DNA of 64,000 nucleotides from positions 1,395,741-1,459,740 of the forward strand of contig OY744606.1 of assembly GCA_963556255.1 (NCBI GenBank). The letters run 5' to 3'. Below are positions 51,701-60,501 of the stretch, piece after piece (the first letter of the stretch is position 1; every line of letters begins with the position of its first letter). The DNA comes from Allolobophora icterica (lineage: Eukaryota > Annelida > Clitellata > Crassiclitellata > Lumbricidae). The notes under the pieces are model-generated. The model was not told the DNA's origin. It ran no database searches and saw nothing but the letters and a program-made list of their open reading frames with translations. The translations under genes were made by a program, and so were the position numbers.

Positions 51701-54700
51701 CATAGACAAACTCATTTATCACATTAGTGATGATTACTCAAAAATCTGGTTTAGTTTCGCTATTACTGGACTAAAATGACAAGCTTAAATTGCTGTTGGT
51801 TTTGTAACTTTAATAAATAATTTTAATTGGTGTGCCGCGATAAAAATTTGCGCTGCTGAGTGTGCTGGGAGTTTAAAAAGTTTGCGAGACACTGGTATAG
51901 ATTCATACATACATACATTCATACATACATTCATACATACATTCATACAAACATACATTCATACATACATTCATTCATACATACATTCATACATACATAC
52001 ATACATGTACATTCATACATACGTACACATATTCATGCATACTTTCAAACATACATACTTTCATTCATACATACATATATACACACACACAACCCATTAT
52101 CAAATCAGAGCCATTGCCTCATTACCCCTTCGAATCAGTCTGTTGAAGCATGATTGAAAGATACAAGATTGTGCACAACATATCTCCACTGGGTTTAGGC
52201 TGTCTGGGTTTTGGGTCGAGGCTGAATACAGAGCAAGCAATGTCACTCACCTGTTTATCTTTCGTTCTTTCAACATGTGTCGTGAACTGCGACTGAGGTT
52301 TTGGTTGGTTGCTCAGGTCGGCCAGAATGCAACCGATCTTCACGTGACTAGCTTCCAGATACCGTAGCATAGCATTCACCTGTTAATCCAATCAATTTAC
52401 CTGGCATTCTCCTGTCAATCCAATCAATTTACCTGGCATTTACCTGTCAATCCAATCAATTACCTGTCATTCACCTGCCAATCCAATCAATTTACCTGGC
52501 ATTCACCTGTTAATCAAATTGCTGTTCATGGTAACCACCTGTCAGTCAAATCACTTTACATGGCATTTACTGGTTAATCAAATTGCTCTCAAAGTTAATC
52601 ACCTCTCAATCTAATCACTTAATGTGGTATTTACCTGTCAATCAAATAACTTTTCATGGCATTCACCTGTCAATCAAATCCCTTAAATCCCAACCCCTAG
52701 TGACTAGATCAGTGGTTTTCATTAACCTGCCAAACAAATAGCTACATACAGTTTTAACCAACCATCCATCCAGTCACGCATTGTGCATCAAATCAAACTT
52801 CCCCAGCAAACATCTACCAATAGTCTTTAAAAAACCCTACCATATTGCTTAAATCTCCTTTACAAAGCCCTAAGGCTCTGACGAACGCATTACAATCACG
52901 AGGACAAAGAAACCAGCAATGAACAGCACACTTCCTGCACAGCAAAGAATCTTAAGATACTGAAAACCTAATCTTAAGTGCCAGCCAGTTAATGATGTGA
53001 AGCAATAGCACCTTCACTTTCTTAGCCTCGTCATACCAGTCTTCTGCCTCACCGTCGGATCTTCCCACGGACCCTGTGCTCATTTTATAGCCAAGTTTGC
53101 TTGTACATGGAACAGAAATCACAAATCTCTTCCCAGGCATGGATTTGAACCCCGTACCTTTGGATTCACAGTCCAGCAAGCTAACCACTGCACTACAATA
53201 GATTTCTCACCAATGTCTGGTTTTTCAACAACAGACGGTGTACAACAGTAAATGCACTCATTCATAGTTGAATTTGATAGGGGTGCAAGTGCAAGCAAAG
53301 CCGAAATCTTAAAACATTTTTCTATGTTGGAGGGGATTTGAACCCCCACCTCTCGCAGTCCTGCATGCCAACCTCTAGTGACTAGATCAGTGGTTTTCAA
53401 CCTTTTGGTAGCGACGGAACCTTACGGAAAGCACTCGTTTTCTCTCTGAACCCACCGCATTTCATCCGTCCAATTTTCAGGAAATAAATGTAATGTAACT
53501 TGTAATGTTGGGATAACGTTTGAATATCAGTTACTTGCAACTCTGTTTCATGCATCAATATTACCGGTACATCACCAATACATACTTAGCCTAGCACTCA
53601 TGTCGCCTTTTTTTAAAGCTGTGGCTCTAACTTCTCAGTTTGTCTCTTCGACGGTTTCGCAAGCGTCTGAAGTCTGTATTATTCGACACTTGCGAGTTTT
53701 TTCTTGAAGTGGCACTTTATAATTATCAGATTACAATTGCAATTATAAGTGTAGTGCAAAAAAACAATGTCAGTGAACACCAGCCTTTCTACTGAACTGC
53801 AATGGAACCTTTGGCCAAAGCCCTCAGTACCCTCGTTCTGGGGAACCCCGGTTGAAAACAACTGGACTAGACTGTTGCACAACCCCCACAGGAAAAACTA
53901 ACGTTAGCGAGACGCTGATAGCCGTCTTCCTGTGTCCCCGCATCACCAAACGATGGTTGACCTTTGTAGACATCCAGCAACCTCTCGACCCCTTCACGAC
54001 CTTTGCGCTCTTTGTCCAGCTCTTGCGCAAGAAGGTTGACGTAGTATTCGAGTGCCTGCCTACGGCGTCCCATATCCATGTGGTTAGTACGGTCTTCTGC
54101 CTGTTACGAAGGTTACAAAAGTTACGAATGCTACAAATGTTACGAACGTTACAAATGTTACGATTGTTACAAATGTTCCGAAGGTCACAAATGTTACGAA
54201 GGTTACAAATATTACAAATGTTACGAAGATTACAAATATTATGAAGGTTACAAATGTTACGAAGGTTACATATGTTACAAATGTTACGCAAACAAGAAAA
54301 CCGAAACATACTGTAACCCAAAACAAATTACTGAAATTAACATCAAATTTAATTACTTCTATGGCACCGTTTTCATAATTCCTATGACATCAATCAATGG
54401 CCACTTCGAGTGAACTCTCAATCAAAACATATCAATCAATCAATCAATCAATTTTCATCCGTCCAATCATAACACAACTGATTGAACAAACTGAACTGAA
54501 CTAGCGAATTCCACAGTTTTTGGAATTAGTACAATTCTTCTAAACAGTATTTAACTTCACATTGTATAAGCTAATGAGAAGTAACATGTTTAACATTCTT
54601 CACATAATAAACTAACTTAAGAAAGTTCTCTAACAAAACCTGCATCACTGCAATTCAGCTGATACCAATTAGCGTAACGTGAACTCTGAAATTGTTTCCA

Positions 54701-57700
54701 CCATAAGCCAAAATAAAAAATACCACAACACATCAATGAAATATAGCTTCACAGTGTTGTGTGTGAAGTTCACACCATGAATTTAACATCATGAATTTAA
54801 TTTAATGAAATCTGAAAAACACTGAATGACATATCTTCATTAGTGCTATCAAACTAAACATAATCCGAAGGAGAAACTGCAGAATGATGCTCACATAGTA
54901 GTCTAGTAGAAGTTGCTCAGATTGGTTTGGACGTTTTCCCTTCGTCTCTGAAATTCTTAGCACATCCGAGGTCACGTTTACGCCCTCCACAGCCAGACCC
55001 AGTTTCTCGCAACTCTATTGGCCAGTGAACATAAAAATCAATGACTTGACCTAATATTCAATTAATATATTGAATATGCAGAGTTTCTACGTAAGAAACG
55101 TCTAGTAAAAGTTAAAAAAAATAGTGCTTTTTAAACTATGGCACATTTTAAACCAACTATTGTCATTTTTTGTCCAAAGCAATTTTTAATCACTGTTGGT
55201 CATAATAAAATTAGACTACGCTACTGTAAAGTTTAAACCCCAATCTAGGCTATTTTTATTCCAAAGCTATTTTAAACCAACTTTAACATGACCTACCATT
55301 TAAGTACCCAATGCTAATTTTAAAACAATTATGGTCACACTTTGCTAAAGCTAATTTAAACCATCTTCGTCATTTTTAGTTCAATGCCACTTTTCAACCA
55401 AACTTGGCAATTTTAGGTTCAATGCTACTTTCAACCAGCCTTGGTCATTTTAAGCTCAATGCTACTTCCAATTTCAACCAATCACAGCTTTAAAGCTCAA
55501 TGCCACTTTCAACCAACCTTGGTCATAGTTCAATGTTACTTTCAACTTCAACCAACCTTAGTCTCACTTAAGTTCAATACTACTTTCAACCAACATTGGT
55601 CATTTAAAGTTCAATGCTACTTTCAACCAACCTTGGTCATTTAAAGTTCAATGCTACTTTCAACCAACCTTGGTCATTTAAAGTTCAATGCTACTTTCAA
55701 CCAACCTGGATGAGTTTTGGTCCAATGGCCGACAGATGTGAGTTGTATCTGTTGAGCATATCTTGCATTTGTGTTATTCTATGCTCTTCGATTGTCTGAA
55801 GCTGACCACAGGCCTAAAAAAACACAAAATATCTATGAAAAGTAAGGGGTCTCATTTACTTTTTATTTATTTATTCCGGATATTTTTATAGCGCCTCTCG
55901 AAGTCTACTACTACTCAGAGGCGCTCCCGACTACAGCATTTGATACTGTGCCGGTTTTTTCACGCCGAAGCGCCACGAGCAATTGCGAGTGAAGGACTTG
56001 CCCAAGGTCCGTACGCAGCGGCTAGAGTGGGATTCGAACCTGCAACCCTCCGGTCACAAGGTGCCGAACTTACCACTGAGCCACCACGCCCCACATTGTT
56101 CAGAAGACACTTGTGGCAACACGAGTTAGTAACGTCATGGCCATTGGTCATTGTTAATGCAACCTTTGAATTCATTTTCAACCCTCATCCACCCTGCCAG
56201 GGCACTCCAGACATCAACTGGTTTACAGTAGAGCTGCATAAGTATGATCAGATTAGATTAACGACGACTTCCCTTGGACAAACTGAACTGCCTGAGAAAG
56301 CAAGTGAAACCCTAGTCAAAACTAGCGCCATCGGTTGACGCCTTGTGCACTAGACACCGGCGCAATAGAAGTTACAAATTACAAAACTCGTAACCTGTGA
56401 AAGAAGTCCAGTCAGAATACAACAGGTCACAGAAAGCAGACGTCAGGCCATAGCGGGTACGCGTGTTGAAGCAGATGTCGCTAAAAACTTTAACGACGAG
56501 AGTGTACTAAAAGTGACTGGGAACAATGCAGCTCGTCACTAAAGTGTTAGGTTAAGATCTGAATGACGCCAAGGACTGACAGAATTGGTCAGTGAACTCC
56601 AAAGCTGTTTCCTCTGTGGGTCCATATCTCTGGAACAATCTGTCACCGGACATACACGATCACTAGCATCTTTAACTGTTCAGGAAACGTGTTCTCGACT
56701 TGAGACACATAATTATGTTCTGTGATTCCTGGGTAACCGTGCTGGAACCTCTCAAGGGTGCTGGCAGTCTTTTCAGTGGTGCTATACAAATATTACGTTA
56801 CAATTATTACTACATTTACAGCAGACAAAATAATCATCCTGCCTTGAAGACCATAGATTCCCAGTCCTGTCGTGCGGCCTCTGCCTTCCGACTGGCGTCG
56901 TAATACTCCTTATCAGCCTTTGCCATGCTGTCCTCCAGCTGAGCCACCTTCTTCTCCAGCTGGAAACACGCAAGCAAAACGTAAACTCAACTTCTTCCTC
57001 ACCAAAAACACATCGTGTGGTCGTGGAATTGCTGAAACTGTTTAGCCGAAAGATTCTGTTATTGTAGATGATGATTTTGCTGGTCCATCTGCTGGACTGA
57101 TCTGTAGGTTCACTGCGGTGTACGAGTTCACTGGTAAAATTTGTACACATGCCACTTTGGACACACACACCATGGGTTCACCACCCGTTTGTTAGGTCTT
57201 TCACACTCTCTTTTCATCTTAACACTGGCAAAGCAACATTATTATTACTATTATAAACATTTTTAACGCATGCAAAAAAGTCACACAGAAATGCAAATCT
57301 GAGAGGCGGTTACCAAATATCTCGATGTTTGAAAGCCAATAAGAAATAGTGACTTTTGAAGCATCAATATAATTAATAGAATATAACAACAATATGATAA
57401 TTTGAAGTCGAGGCAAGTCGGCTGCACCTTGGTGATATCCTTTTCCGAAACGTTTTTAGCCTTTCCGTCTTTTGCGACGCTGACCAGTTCGATCGTCTTC
57501 TCCCTCTCCTTTGTTAAGCTGAAGGCGTTCTTTTTACACTGAAAAAGAAAACATTTAACGTTCAGTTATTTTCCTCCAATTTGATTATGAGAGGCATTCC
57601 TAGATGAATCCACAGATTCATAACTTTTTACTTCTACAGCGCTGTTATCAGAACAGAGTCGATGGTCACATCAAGTGGGGTTCATGATAGTCTAGTGGTT

Positions 57701-59893
57701 AGCATGCTGGACTGTCAACCGAGAGGTTGGGGTTCAAACCCCCTCAAGAGCAGAAATTTGTTTCGAGATTTCTGCTCCACCTAGCTGACTCAGCTATAAA
57801 GAGTACACTGACCGTACACTGATCAATGGCGAGAGAGAGGACTGGTCACCCACCCTCATATGCTGAGGCTAAGAAAATGAAGTCGCTAACACTTCATACC
57901 ACTGTCTGTCTCTCAGGCTAGCTCAAGGGACATCTTCTTCTTCTATTAATACTTAAATGTCACGTATGTCTGACTGTCATTAATCTGGATTAGTCCTTTG
58001 AAGGGTGACCAATGAACTCTCATCGAATATCATGTTATGTCATTTTTCTGTCATTTTCTCTCACTTTCCAATTAAGAGAATTTAATTCAGTTTGACATAC
58101 TTACTTTCGCTTCATCGTTTCTTCGATCGTTGAGGGATTTAGCGGTTTTCTCGACGGCAGTCTCGATCTGACAACGGAAAGGAAAACTATTTGTGATCAA
58201 GTAAATAAATCGTACTAAACAATAGTGATTAAATAAACAGCTAATAACAGTTTAATAAACAATAAATAAAGAAACTGTAATAAAGTTATTAAGCAAACAA
58301 TAAACATAAAATAAACAGTAAATAGATAGTAATTAAATAAACAGCCATAAGCGATACTGATTGATTAAATAAATAAACATTTGTAAACAATAAATAAATA
58401 AATGACAAAGAGTGATTCAATAAACAGTAAAAACGGTAAATAGTGATTAAATAAACAGTAAACATAAAATAAACAGTAAATAGTAATTAAATAAATAGTC
58501 ATAAACGATATCGCTTAAATAAATAAATAGTAAAGTCATCAATTTCATGTAACACACTTGGATTCATGCACATACGGTATGTGTACATGCATGCATGCAT
58601 TTGTGTATAAAAGGATGTAAGTATGTATGCATGCACATATATCCATGTATGTATCTGTGCATGGTTGTAGGTAAGGAAGTAAGTAGCCTTTACCTGCAAC
58701 TGCCAGGCACACATGCATAATACTGCATACAAGGATTACACACAAATATCTCAAAGTAGAATCTATAACAGGAACAGATTTCATAGACAAACAATGCTAA
58801 ACATAACAATGGATGACTGATTAACAAAACAACTTCCTTAAACACTTTACAATTAGCAATTAGTAGCATGAAAGTATTGTGGTGCTATATAAGTCATTCG
58901 ATTAGATCTGATTTGATCAGACACTCACTGGTTTCCTAGCCTTTGTCTGCGATTCGACTAGACACTTGATGAGTTTGCTGACGTCATCCAGCAGCGCCTG
59001 ACCGAAGACCCTGTCAAACAGTCTCTGATTCAAGGACTGGATTGCAACAATTGATTGACTGGCTGATTGATTGATTGACAGACTATCTGATTGAATACCT
59101 AATTGTTTGATTAATTGACTGACTGTGTTATTGAATGACTTATTGATTGATTAACAGATTGACTGACTTATTACATGATTGATTGATAAATTACCTCATT
59201 GATGTAACGAAACATATAAATAGCGCCTTTCTATCAGAGGCACTTAAATGTGGTTACCTGGCAGATACAAAAATGTACATAAGACCAACCACATTGACCG
59301 AGTCCCAACCAGTCAGCTACCAGTTAGCTAGTTAGTTAACCAGTTAACCTAATAGCCAGCCATTCAACCAGCCAGTCAGTAATCAGTCAGCTAGTCAACC
59401 AGGCCTCCAAACAGCCAGGCATCCAACCAGCCAGGCAGGCAGTCAAAAAGCCAGGCATCCAACCAGCCAGGCAGGCAGTCAAAAAGCCAGGCATCCAACC
59501 AGCCAGGCAGGCAGTCAAAAAGCCAGGCAGCCAACCAGCTAGGCAGGCAGTCAAAAAGCCAGGCAGCCAACCAGCCAGGCAGGCAGTCAAAAAGCCAGGC
59601 AGCCAACCAGCCAGGCAGTAACCTTTATCTGCAAGCATACATACGGTACATATGTATGCAAAGCACGTACGCTGGCAGTCAAAAAGCCAGGCAATCAGCC
59701 AGCCAAGTGAGCCAACCAGCAAGGCAGCCAACCAGTCTGCAGTTGAGTATCCATACATCTAAGATACCAACAGCAAAGTGAGTATCAGTATGCCTTCTTT
59801 CAGTATCAGTATGCAGTTTAATTTAAGTACCTGTGCTGTTCAGCTTCGACTTCCATTTCCGCCCCAGCGAGGCACCACGACTCGGCCAAAGTC
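47218..59893 (-). CDS. NOSTRIN: NOSTRIN-like F-BAR/SH3 protein (12 exons, lacks first exons)
   Basis: NOSTRIN (nitric oxide synthase traffic inducer) is a membrane-bending endocytic adaptor with an N-terminal F-BAR domain, a coiled-coil middle and one C-terminal SH3 domain. Twelve reverse-strand exons join in frame to 1,309 bp, about 435 residues; human NOSTRIN is about 506. Matching landmarks, recalled from the human protein, include LAESWCLAGAEM, EKTAKSLNDRR, EYYDASRKAEAARQDWESM, SEQLLLDYY, KGREGVERLLDVYKGQPSFG and YLEASHVKIGCILADL, then the SH3 with DDGWWHGELNGKVGLFP. The F-BAR N-terminus (about the first 75-85 residues) was not found in 59.9-64 kb. Orthology is confident; function in this animal is inferred. 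Confidence 0.88.
47654..47752 (-). CDS. NOSTRIN: NOSTRIN-like exon: SH3 first half
   Basis: 99 bp, acceptor TTTTTGTAG, donor GTAGAT. Codes DDFDGPPATAMSKCTAVYEF then IGNGPNELTIRPG; the ALYDY-like motif is AVYEF. A diverged inverted copy lies at about 57040-57145. Confidence 0.88.
47965..48080 (-). repeat. retroelement 3'-end relic (SINE-B)
   Basis: AATTAGTAACTTCTATTGCG, TCTAATGCACAAGGCATCAA and GTCAATATCCAG, as at 15735. Confidence 0.6.
48283..48403 (-). CDS. NOSTRIN: NOSTRIN-like exon: linker before the SH3
   Basis: 121 bp, acceptor TTTAACGCAG, donor GTGAGT. Codes GFSASILRMSSAVTEGFAAS and a Pro/Ser/Thr-rich stretch ending RIESMY. It joins by phase 1 to the SH3 exon. Confidence 0.8.
48470..48655 (-). 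mobile_element. SINE-A (reverse)
   Basis: Reverse complement of the SINE-A body (AGTGTTAGCGACTTCATTTT, CTCAGCCTCGGCTTATGAGG). The head is missing. Confidence 0.75.
48679..48800. repeat. (GT)n microsatellite
   Basis: About 120 bp of GT with rare GGGT. It abuts, and is probably the target of, the hAT element at 48801. Confidence 0.95.
48801..49634. mobile_element. hAT element with CTTGGT subterminal repeats, copy 2, with transposase remnant
   Basis: Perfect 13-bp ends CAGTCTTGTTGTC ... GACAACAAGACTG, with the same arrays of TCTTGGTCTTGAGG units near both ends. At 49201-49253 the + strand codes CVSATSAPVERIFSHGG, the conserved hAT transposase C-terminal dimerisation motif; stops lie around it, so it is dead. 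Flanks GTGTGTGT and GTATATAT are only loosely alike, as they sit in dinucleotide repeats. Confidence 0.88.
49635..50400. other. intron without recognised exon
   Basis: Contains (AAGT)n/(ACTT)n tracts near 49690 and 49955 and a TATA-rich tract near 49850. Nothing else identified. Confidence 0.4.
50401..51894 (+). mobile_element. hAT (Buster-like) transposon, decayed, with transposase C-terminus
   Basis: Ends CAGTGTGTCGCAAACT and (reversed right end) CAGTGTCTCGCAAACT. Exact 8-bp target duplication GTATAGAT (50393-50400, 51895-51902). The + strand at about 51500-51725 codes a hAT dimerisation domain: LLAFWISILSQYPDLSTKAI, YLCEVGFSERLQMVDDE, SAIEPRLESICSHRQTHLSH. Upstream frames near 51225-51420 are further fragments, broken by stops. 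The TGTGCCGCGGCACACT near the left end recalls the Buster group (recalled). A MITE is nested inside. Confidence 0.9.
50978..51186. mobile_element. hAT-type MITE, family N1, copy 2 (nested)
   Basis: 209 bp with the same ends CAGGGCTGTAGT ... ACTACAGCCCTG as 24227-24574 and an exact 8-bp duplication ATCACAAT (50970-50977, 51187-51194). It lies inside the larger hAT element, hence is younger. Confidence 0.92.
51903..52090. repeat. (CATA)n/(CATT)n microsatellite
   Basis: Imperfect CATACATT tetramers directly after the right target duplication of the hAT element. Confidence 0.9.
52251..52379 (-). CDS. NOSTRIN: NOSTRIN-like exon: coiled-coil/linker region
   Basis: 129 bp, phase 0-0, donor GTGAGT. 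Codes VNAMLRYLEASHVKIGCILA, DLSNQPKPQSQ and more, matching the LLEANSYKLSSMLAEL region of human NOSTRIN (recalled). The acceptor AACAG and the exon's first nine bases also recur in the adjoining minisatellite. Confidence 0.88.
52372..52690. repeat. about 35-bp minisatellite overlapping the exon's 3' splice site
   Basis: Units on the + strand read GGCATTCACCTGTCAATCCA then ATCAATTTACCT, about nine copies with drift. On the gene strand each carries TTGACAG|GTGAATGCC, the same as the true acceptor and exon start at 52379. Confidence 0.88.
52985..53205 (-). mobile_element. SINE-A (reverse)
   Basis: + strand reads TTTCTTAGCCTCGTCATACC, then ATTTGAACCCCGTACC (B-box) and AGCAAGCTAACCACTGCACT (A-box region), in reverse. 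Confidence 0.8.
53290..53387 (-). mobile_element. SINE-A head fragment (reverse), cut at a hAT insertion
   Basis: GGATTTGAACCCCCACCTCTCG and CTGCATGCCAACC match the SINE-A head in reverse. The fragment stops at the left target site of the hAT element at 53388. Confidence 0.65.
53388..53864. mobile_element. hAT-type non-autonomous element (477 bp)
   Basis: Ends CAGTGGTTTTCAACC and (reversed) CAGTTGTTTTCAACC, with flanks GACTAGAT and GACTAGAC (7 of 8). The interior contains a retroelement tail (GAAGTGGCACTTTATAATTA). The right end lies 38 bp from the donor side of the NOSTRIN-like exon at 53903. Confidence 0.85.
53903..54100 (-). CDS. NOSTRIN: NOSTRIN-like exon: basic/coiled-coil region
   Basis: 198 bp, phase 0-0, acceptor CGTAACAG, donor GTTAGT. 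Codes AEDRTNHMDMGRRRQALEYY, VNLLAQELDKERKGREGVER, LLDVYKGQPSFG. Heptad-like. The KEGLERMLKTYSSTSSFSDA region of human NOSTRIN (recalled) aligns directly. Confidence 0.9.
54101..54300. repeat. (TTACGAAGG/TTACAAATG)n minisatellite abutting an acceptor
   Basis: About 200 bp of 9-bp units TTACGAAGG and TTACAAATG, beginning with no gap at the acceptor of the 53903-54100 exon. The acceptor CTTCGTAACAG is itself a unit end. Confidence 0.88.
54895..55014 (-). CDS. NOSTRIN: NOSTRIN-like exon: end of F-BAR / start of linker
   Basis: 120 bp, acceptor CAATAG, donor GTGAGC, phase 0-0. Codes SCEKLGLAVEGVNVTSDVLR, ISETKGKRPNQSEQLLLDYY. SEQLLLDYY corresponds to SEFLLTDYF in human NOSTRIN (recalled). Confidence 0.85.
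55290..55705. repeat. about 36-bp minisatellite ending exactly at an exon donor
   Basis: Units TTCAATGCTACTTTCAACCA then ACCTTGGTCATTTAAAG, about ten copies, most regular from 55580 to 55700. On the gene strand each contains AAGGTTGGTTGAAAGTAGC, nearly the same as the true donor CAG|GTTGGTTGAAAG at 55706/55705. Confidence 0.9.
55706..55813 (-). CDS. NOSTRIN: NOSTRIN-like exon: F-BAR helix
   Basis: 108 bp, acceptor TTTTTTTAG, donor GTTGGT, phase 0-0. Codes ACGQLQTIEEHRITQMQDML, NRYNSHLSAIGPKLIQ. Aligns with the CYQSILELEKERIQLLCNNL segment of human NOSTRIN (recalled). Confidence 0.9.
55865..56095 (-). mobile_element. tRNA-derived SINE with L2-type tail (SINE-C)
   Basis: Reverse strand: head GGCGTGGTGGCTCAGTGGTA, B-box GGTTCGAATCCC, core CTTGGGCAAGTCCTTCACTC, 3' end GGGAGCGCCTCTGAGTAG and GGCGCTATAAAAATATCC with AAATA repeats. 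The tail matches the L2/CR1 element at 38000, suggesting that element's machinery mobilised it. Confidence 0.85.
56320..56395 (+). repeat. retroelement 3'-end relic (SINE-B)
   Basis: Opposite orientation to the other copies: GCCATCGGTTGACGCCTTGT then GGCGCAATAGAAGTTACAAA. Confidence 0.55.
56570..56810 (+). mobile_element. L2/CR1-type retrotransposon 3' fragment
   Basis: Degraded RT C-terminus (AVSSVGPYLWNNLSPDIH) and tail GGTGCTATACAAATATTACG, in the intron next to the 56843 exon. Confidence 0.7.
56843..56959 (-). CDS. NOSTRIN: NOSTRIN-like exon: F-BAR helix, GC donor
   Basis: 117 bp, acceptor TTTCCAG. Codes LEKKVAQLEDSMAKADKEYY, DASRKAEAARQDWESMVFK. Joining to ACGQLQTIEE requires a split after AAG followed by GCAGGA, a GC-AG intron. 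No GT donor in range keeps the alignment with human NOSTRIN (recalled WENTLENCYQSILE). Confidence 0.88.
57040..57145 (+). pseudogene. inverted ectopic copy of the NOSTRIN SH3 first-half exon
   Basis: On the opposite strand to the gene, inside its intron. After an acceptor-like TTATTGTAG at 57067 it reads in frame DDDFAGPSAGLICRFTAVYE then FTGK, against DDDFDGPPATAMSKCTAVYE of the exon at 47654-47752. Similarity includes the acceptor side and stops before the SH3 half is complete; no donor was seen. Probably a relic of an inverted duplication; a functional exon of an unseen + strand transcript is not excluded. Confidence 0.75.
57428..57538 (-). CDS. NOSTRIN: NOSTRIN-like exon: F-BAR helix
   Basis: 111 bp, acceptor TTTTTCAG, donor GTGCAG. 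Codes CKKNAFSLTKEREKTIELVS, VAKDGKAKNVSEKDITK. Phase 0-0; joins LEKKVAQ downstream. Confidence 0.88.
57680..57950 (+). mobile_element. SINE-A, best preserved copy
   Basis: tRNA-like head GATAGTCTAGTGGTTAGCAT (A-box) and GGGGTTCAAACCCCCT (B-box), resembling tRNA-Asp/Glu; body GCTGAGGCTAAGAAAATGAA and a TTC tail. Useful as the family reference. Confidence 0.85.
58105..58167 (-). CDS. NOSTRIN: NOSTRIN-like short F-BAR exon
   Basis: 63 bp, acceptor GTTGTCAG, donor GTAAGT. Codes IETAVEKTAKSLNDRRNDEA then K; EVEKTANL of human NOSTRIN (recalled) matches. Phase 0-0. Confidence 0.87.
58250..58520. repeat. AAATAAACAGTAAATAG-type minisatellite
   Basis: Imperfect units of AATAAACAGTAAATAGTAAT over about 270 bp. 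Confidence 0.8.
58929..59010 (-). CDS. NOSTRIN: NOSTRIN-like F-BAR exon
   Basis: 82 bp, acceptor TTTGACAG, donor GTGAGT, phase 2 in, 0 out. Codes VFGQALLDDVSKLIKCLVES, QTKARKP. Confidence 0.85.
59040..59200. repeat. (GATT)n-type degenerate repeat
   Basis: TTGATTGACTGACTGATT-like tetramers between two NOSTRIN-like exons. Confidence 0.8.
59400..59630. repeat. 36-bp minisatellite, about 6 copies
   Basis: Units CAACCAGCCAGGCAGGCAGT then CAAAAAGCCAGGCATC, highly regular. The Trp/Leu/Cys-rich antisense frame is an artefact. A partial unit recurs at 59675. Confidence 0.92.
59831..59893 (-). CDS. NOSTRIN: NOSTRIN-like F-BAR exon, most upstream one found
   Basis: 63 bp, acceptor TTCTAAAG, donor GTACTT, phase 2 in and 2 out. 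Codes TLAESWCLAGAEMEVEAEQH; human NOSTRIN (recalled) has AWAWASEGM here. The codon split with the 58929-59010 exon gives Arg. Confidence 0.82.
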
Positions 59894-59999
59894 CTTTAGA
59901 AACAGAGAAACAAAAGATCCGAATGAAATTTAAACCTAATTATTCTATCAGATCTGAAGTATGCGTCTGAGATTGTGTATGCAACTATGCATGTATATG

Positions 60000-60416
60000 T
60001 ATGTACACGGTATGTATACATGCATGCACGTATGTATGCATGCAGTTATGCATATAAGTAAGTAACTAAGTATGTGTGAAGGAATGTATGTGTGTATGTA
60101 TGTATGTATGTATGTATGTGAGAAGGTTTTATGTATTTATGCATGTATATATGTATGAAGGTATGTATGTGTGTATATGGTACAAATACATGCAAGCACG
60201 TATGTATGCATACATGCATTTGTGCATAAAAGTAAGTATGAATGCAAGTATCAATGTACATATGTCTGTGTACGTATCTAAGCATGGTTGAATGCAAGTC
60301 CCTGTTCAAAACTTCTCTCGACAGATCTTACAAATTTCTTTAACGTACTGGATTTCTTCATTTAAACACCAATAGGCAGATTGCAAAGAGAGACTGAGAA
60401 AAAGAGACTGAGATAT

Positions 60417-60501
<85 letters not shown>

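Noticed and set aside
52380..52690. CRISPR-like array
   Set aside because: Units are contiguous and drift along their length; there are no unique spacers and this is a eukaryotic intron. The same applies to the arrays at 59.4 and 63.2 kb.
60312..60370. Possible F-BAR N-terminal exon on the - strand (IQYVKEICKICRE)
   Set aside because: It resembles the start of F-BAR domains and lies upstream of the first found NOSTRIN exon, but there is no good GT donor and a stop follows at once. A transcript would be needed.
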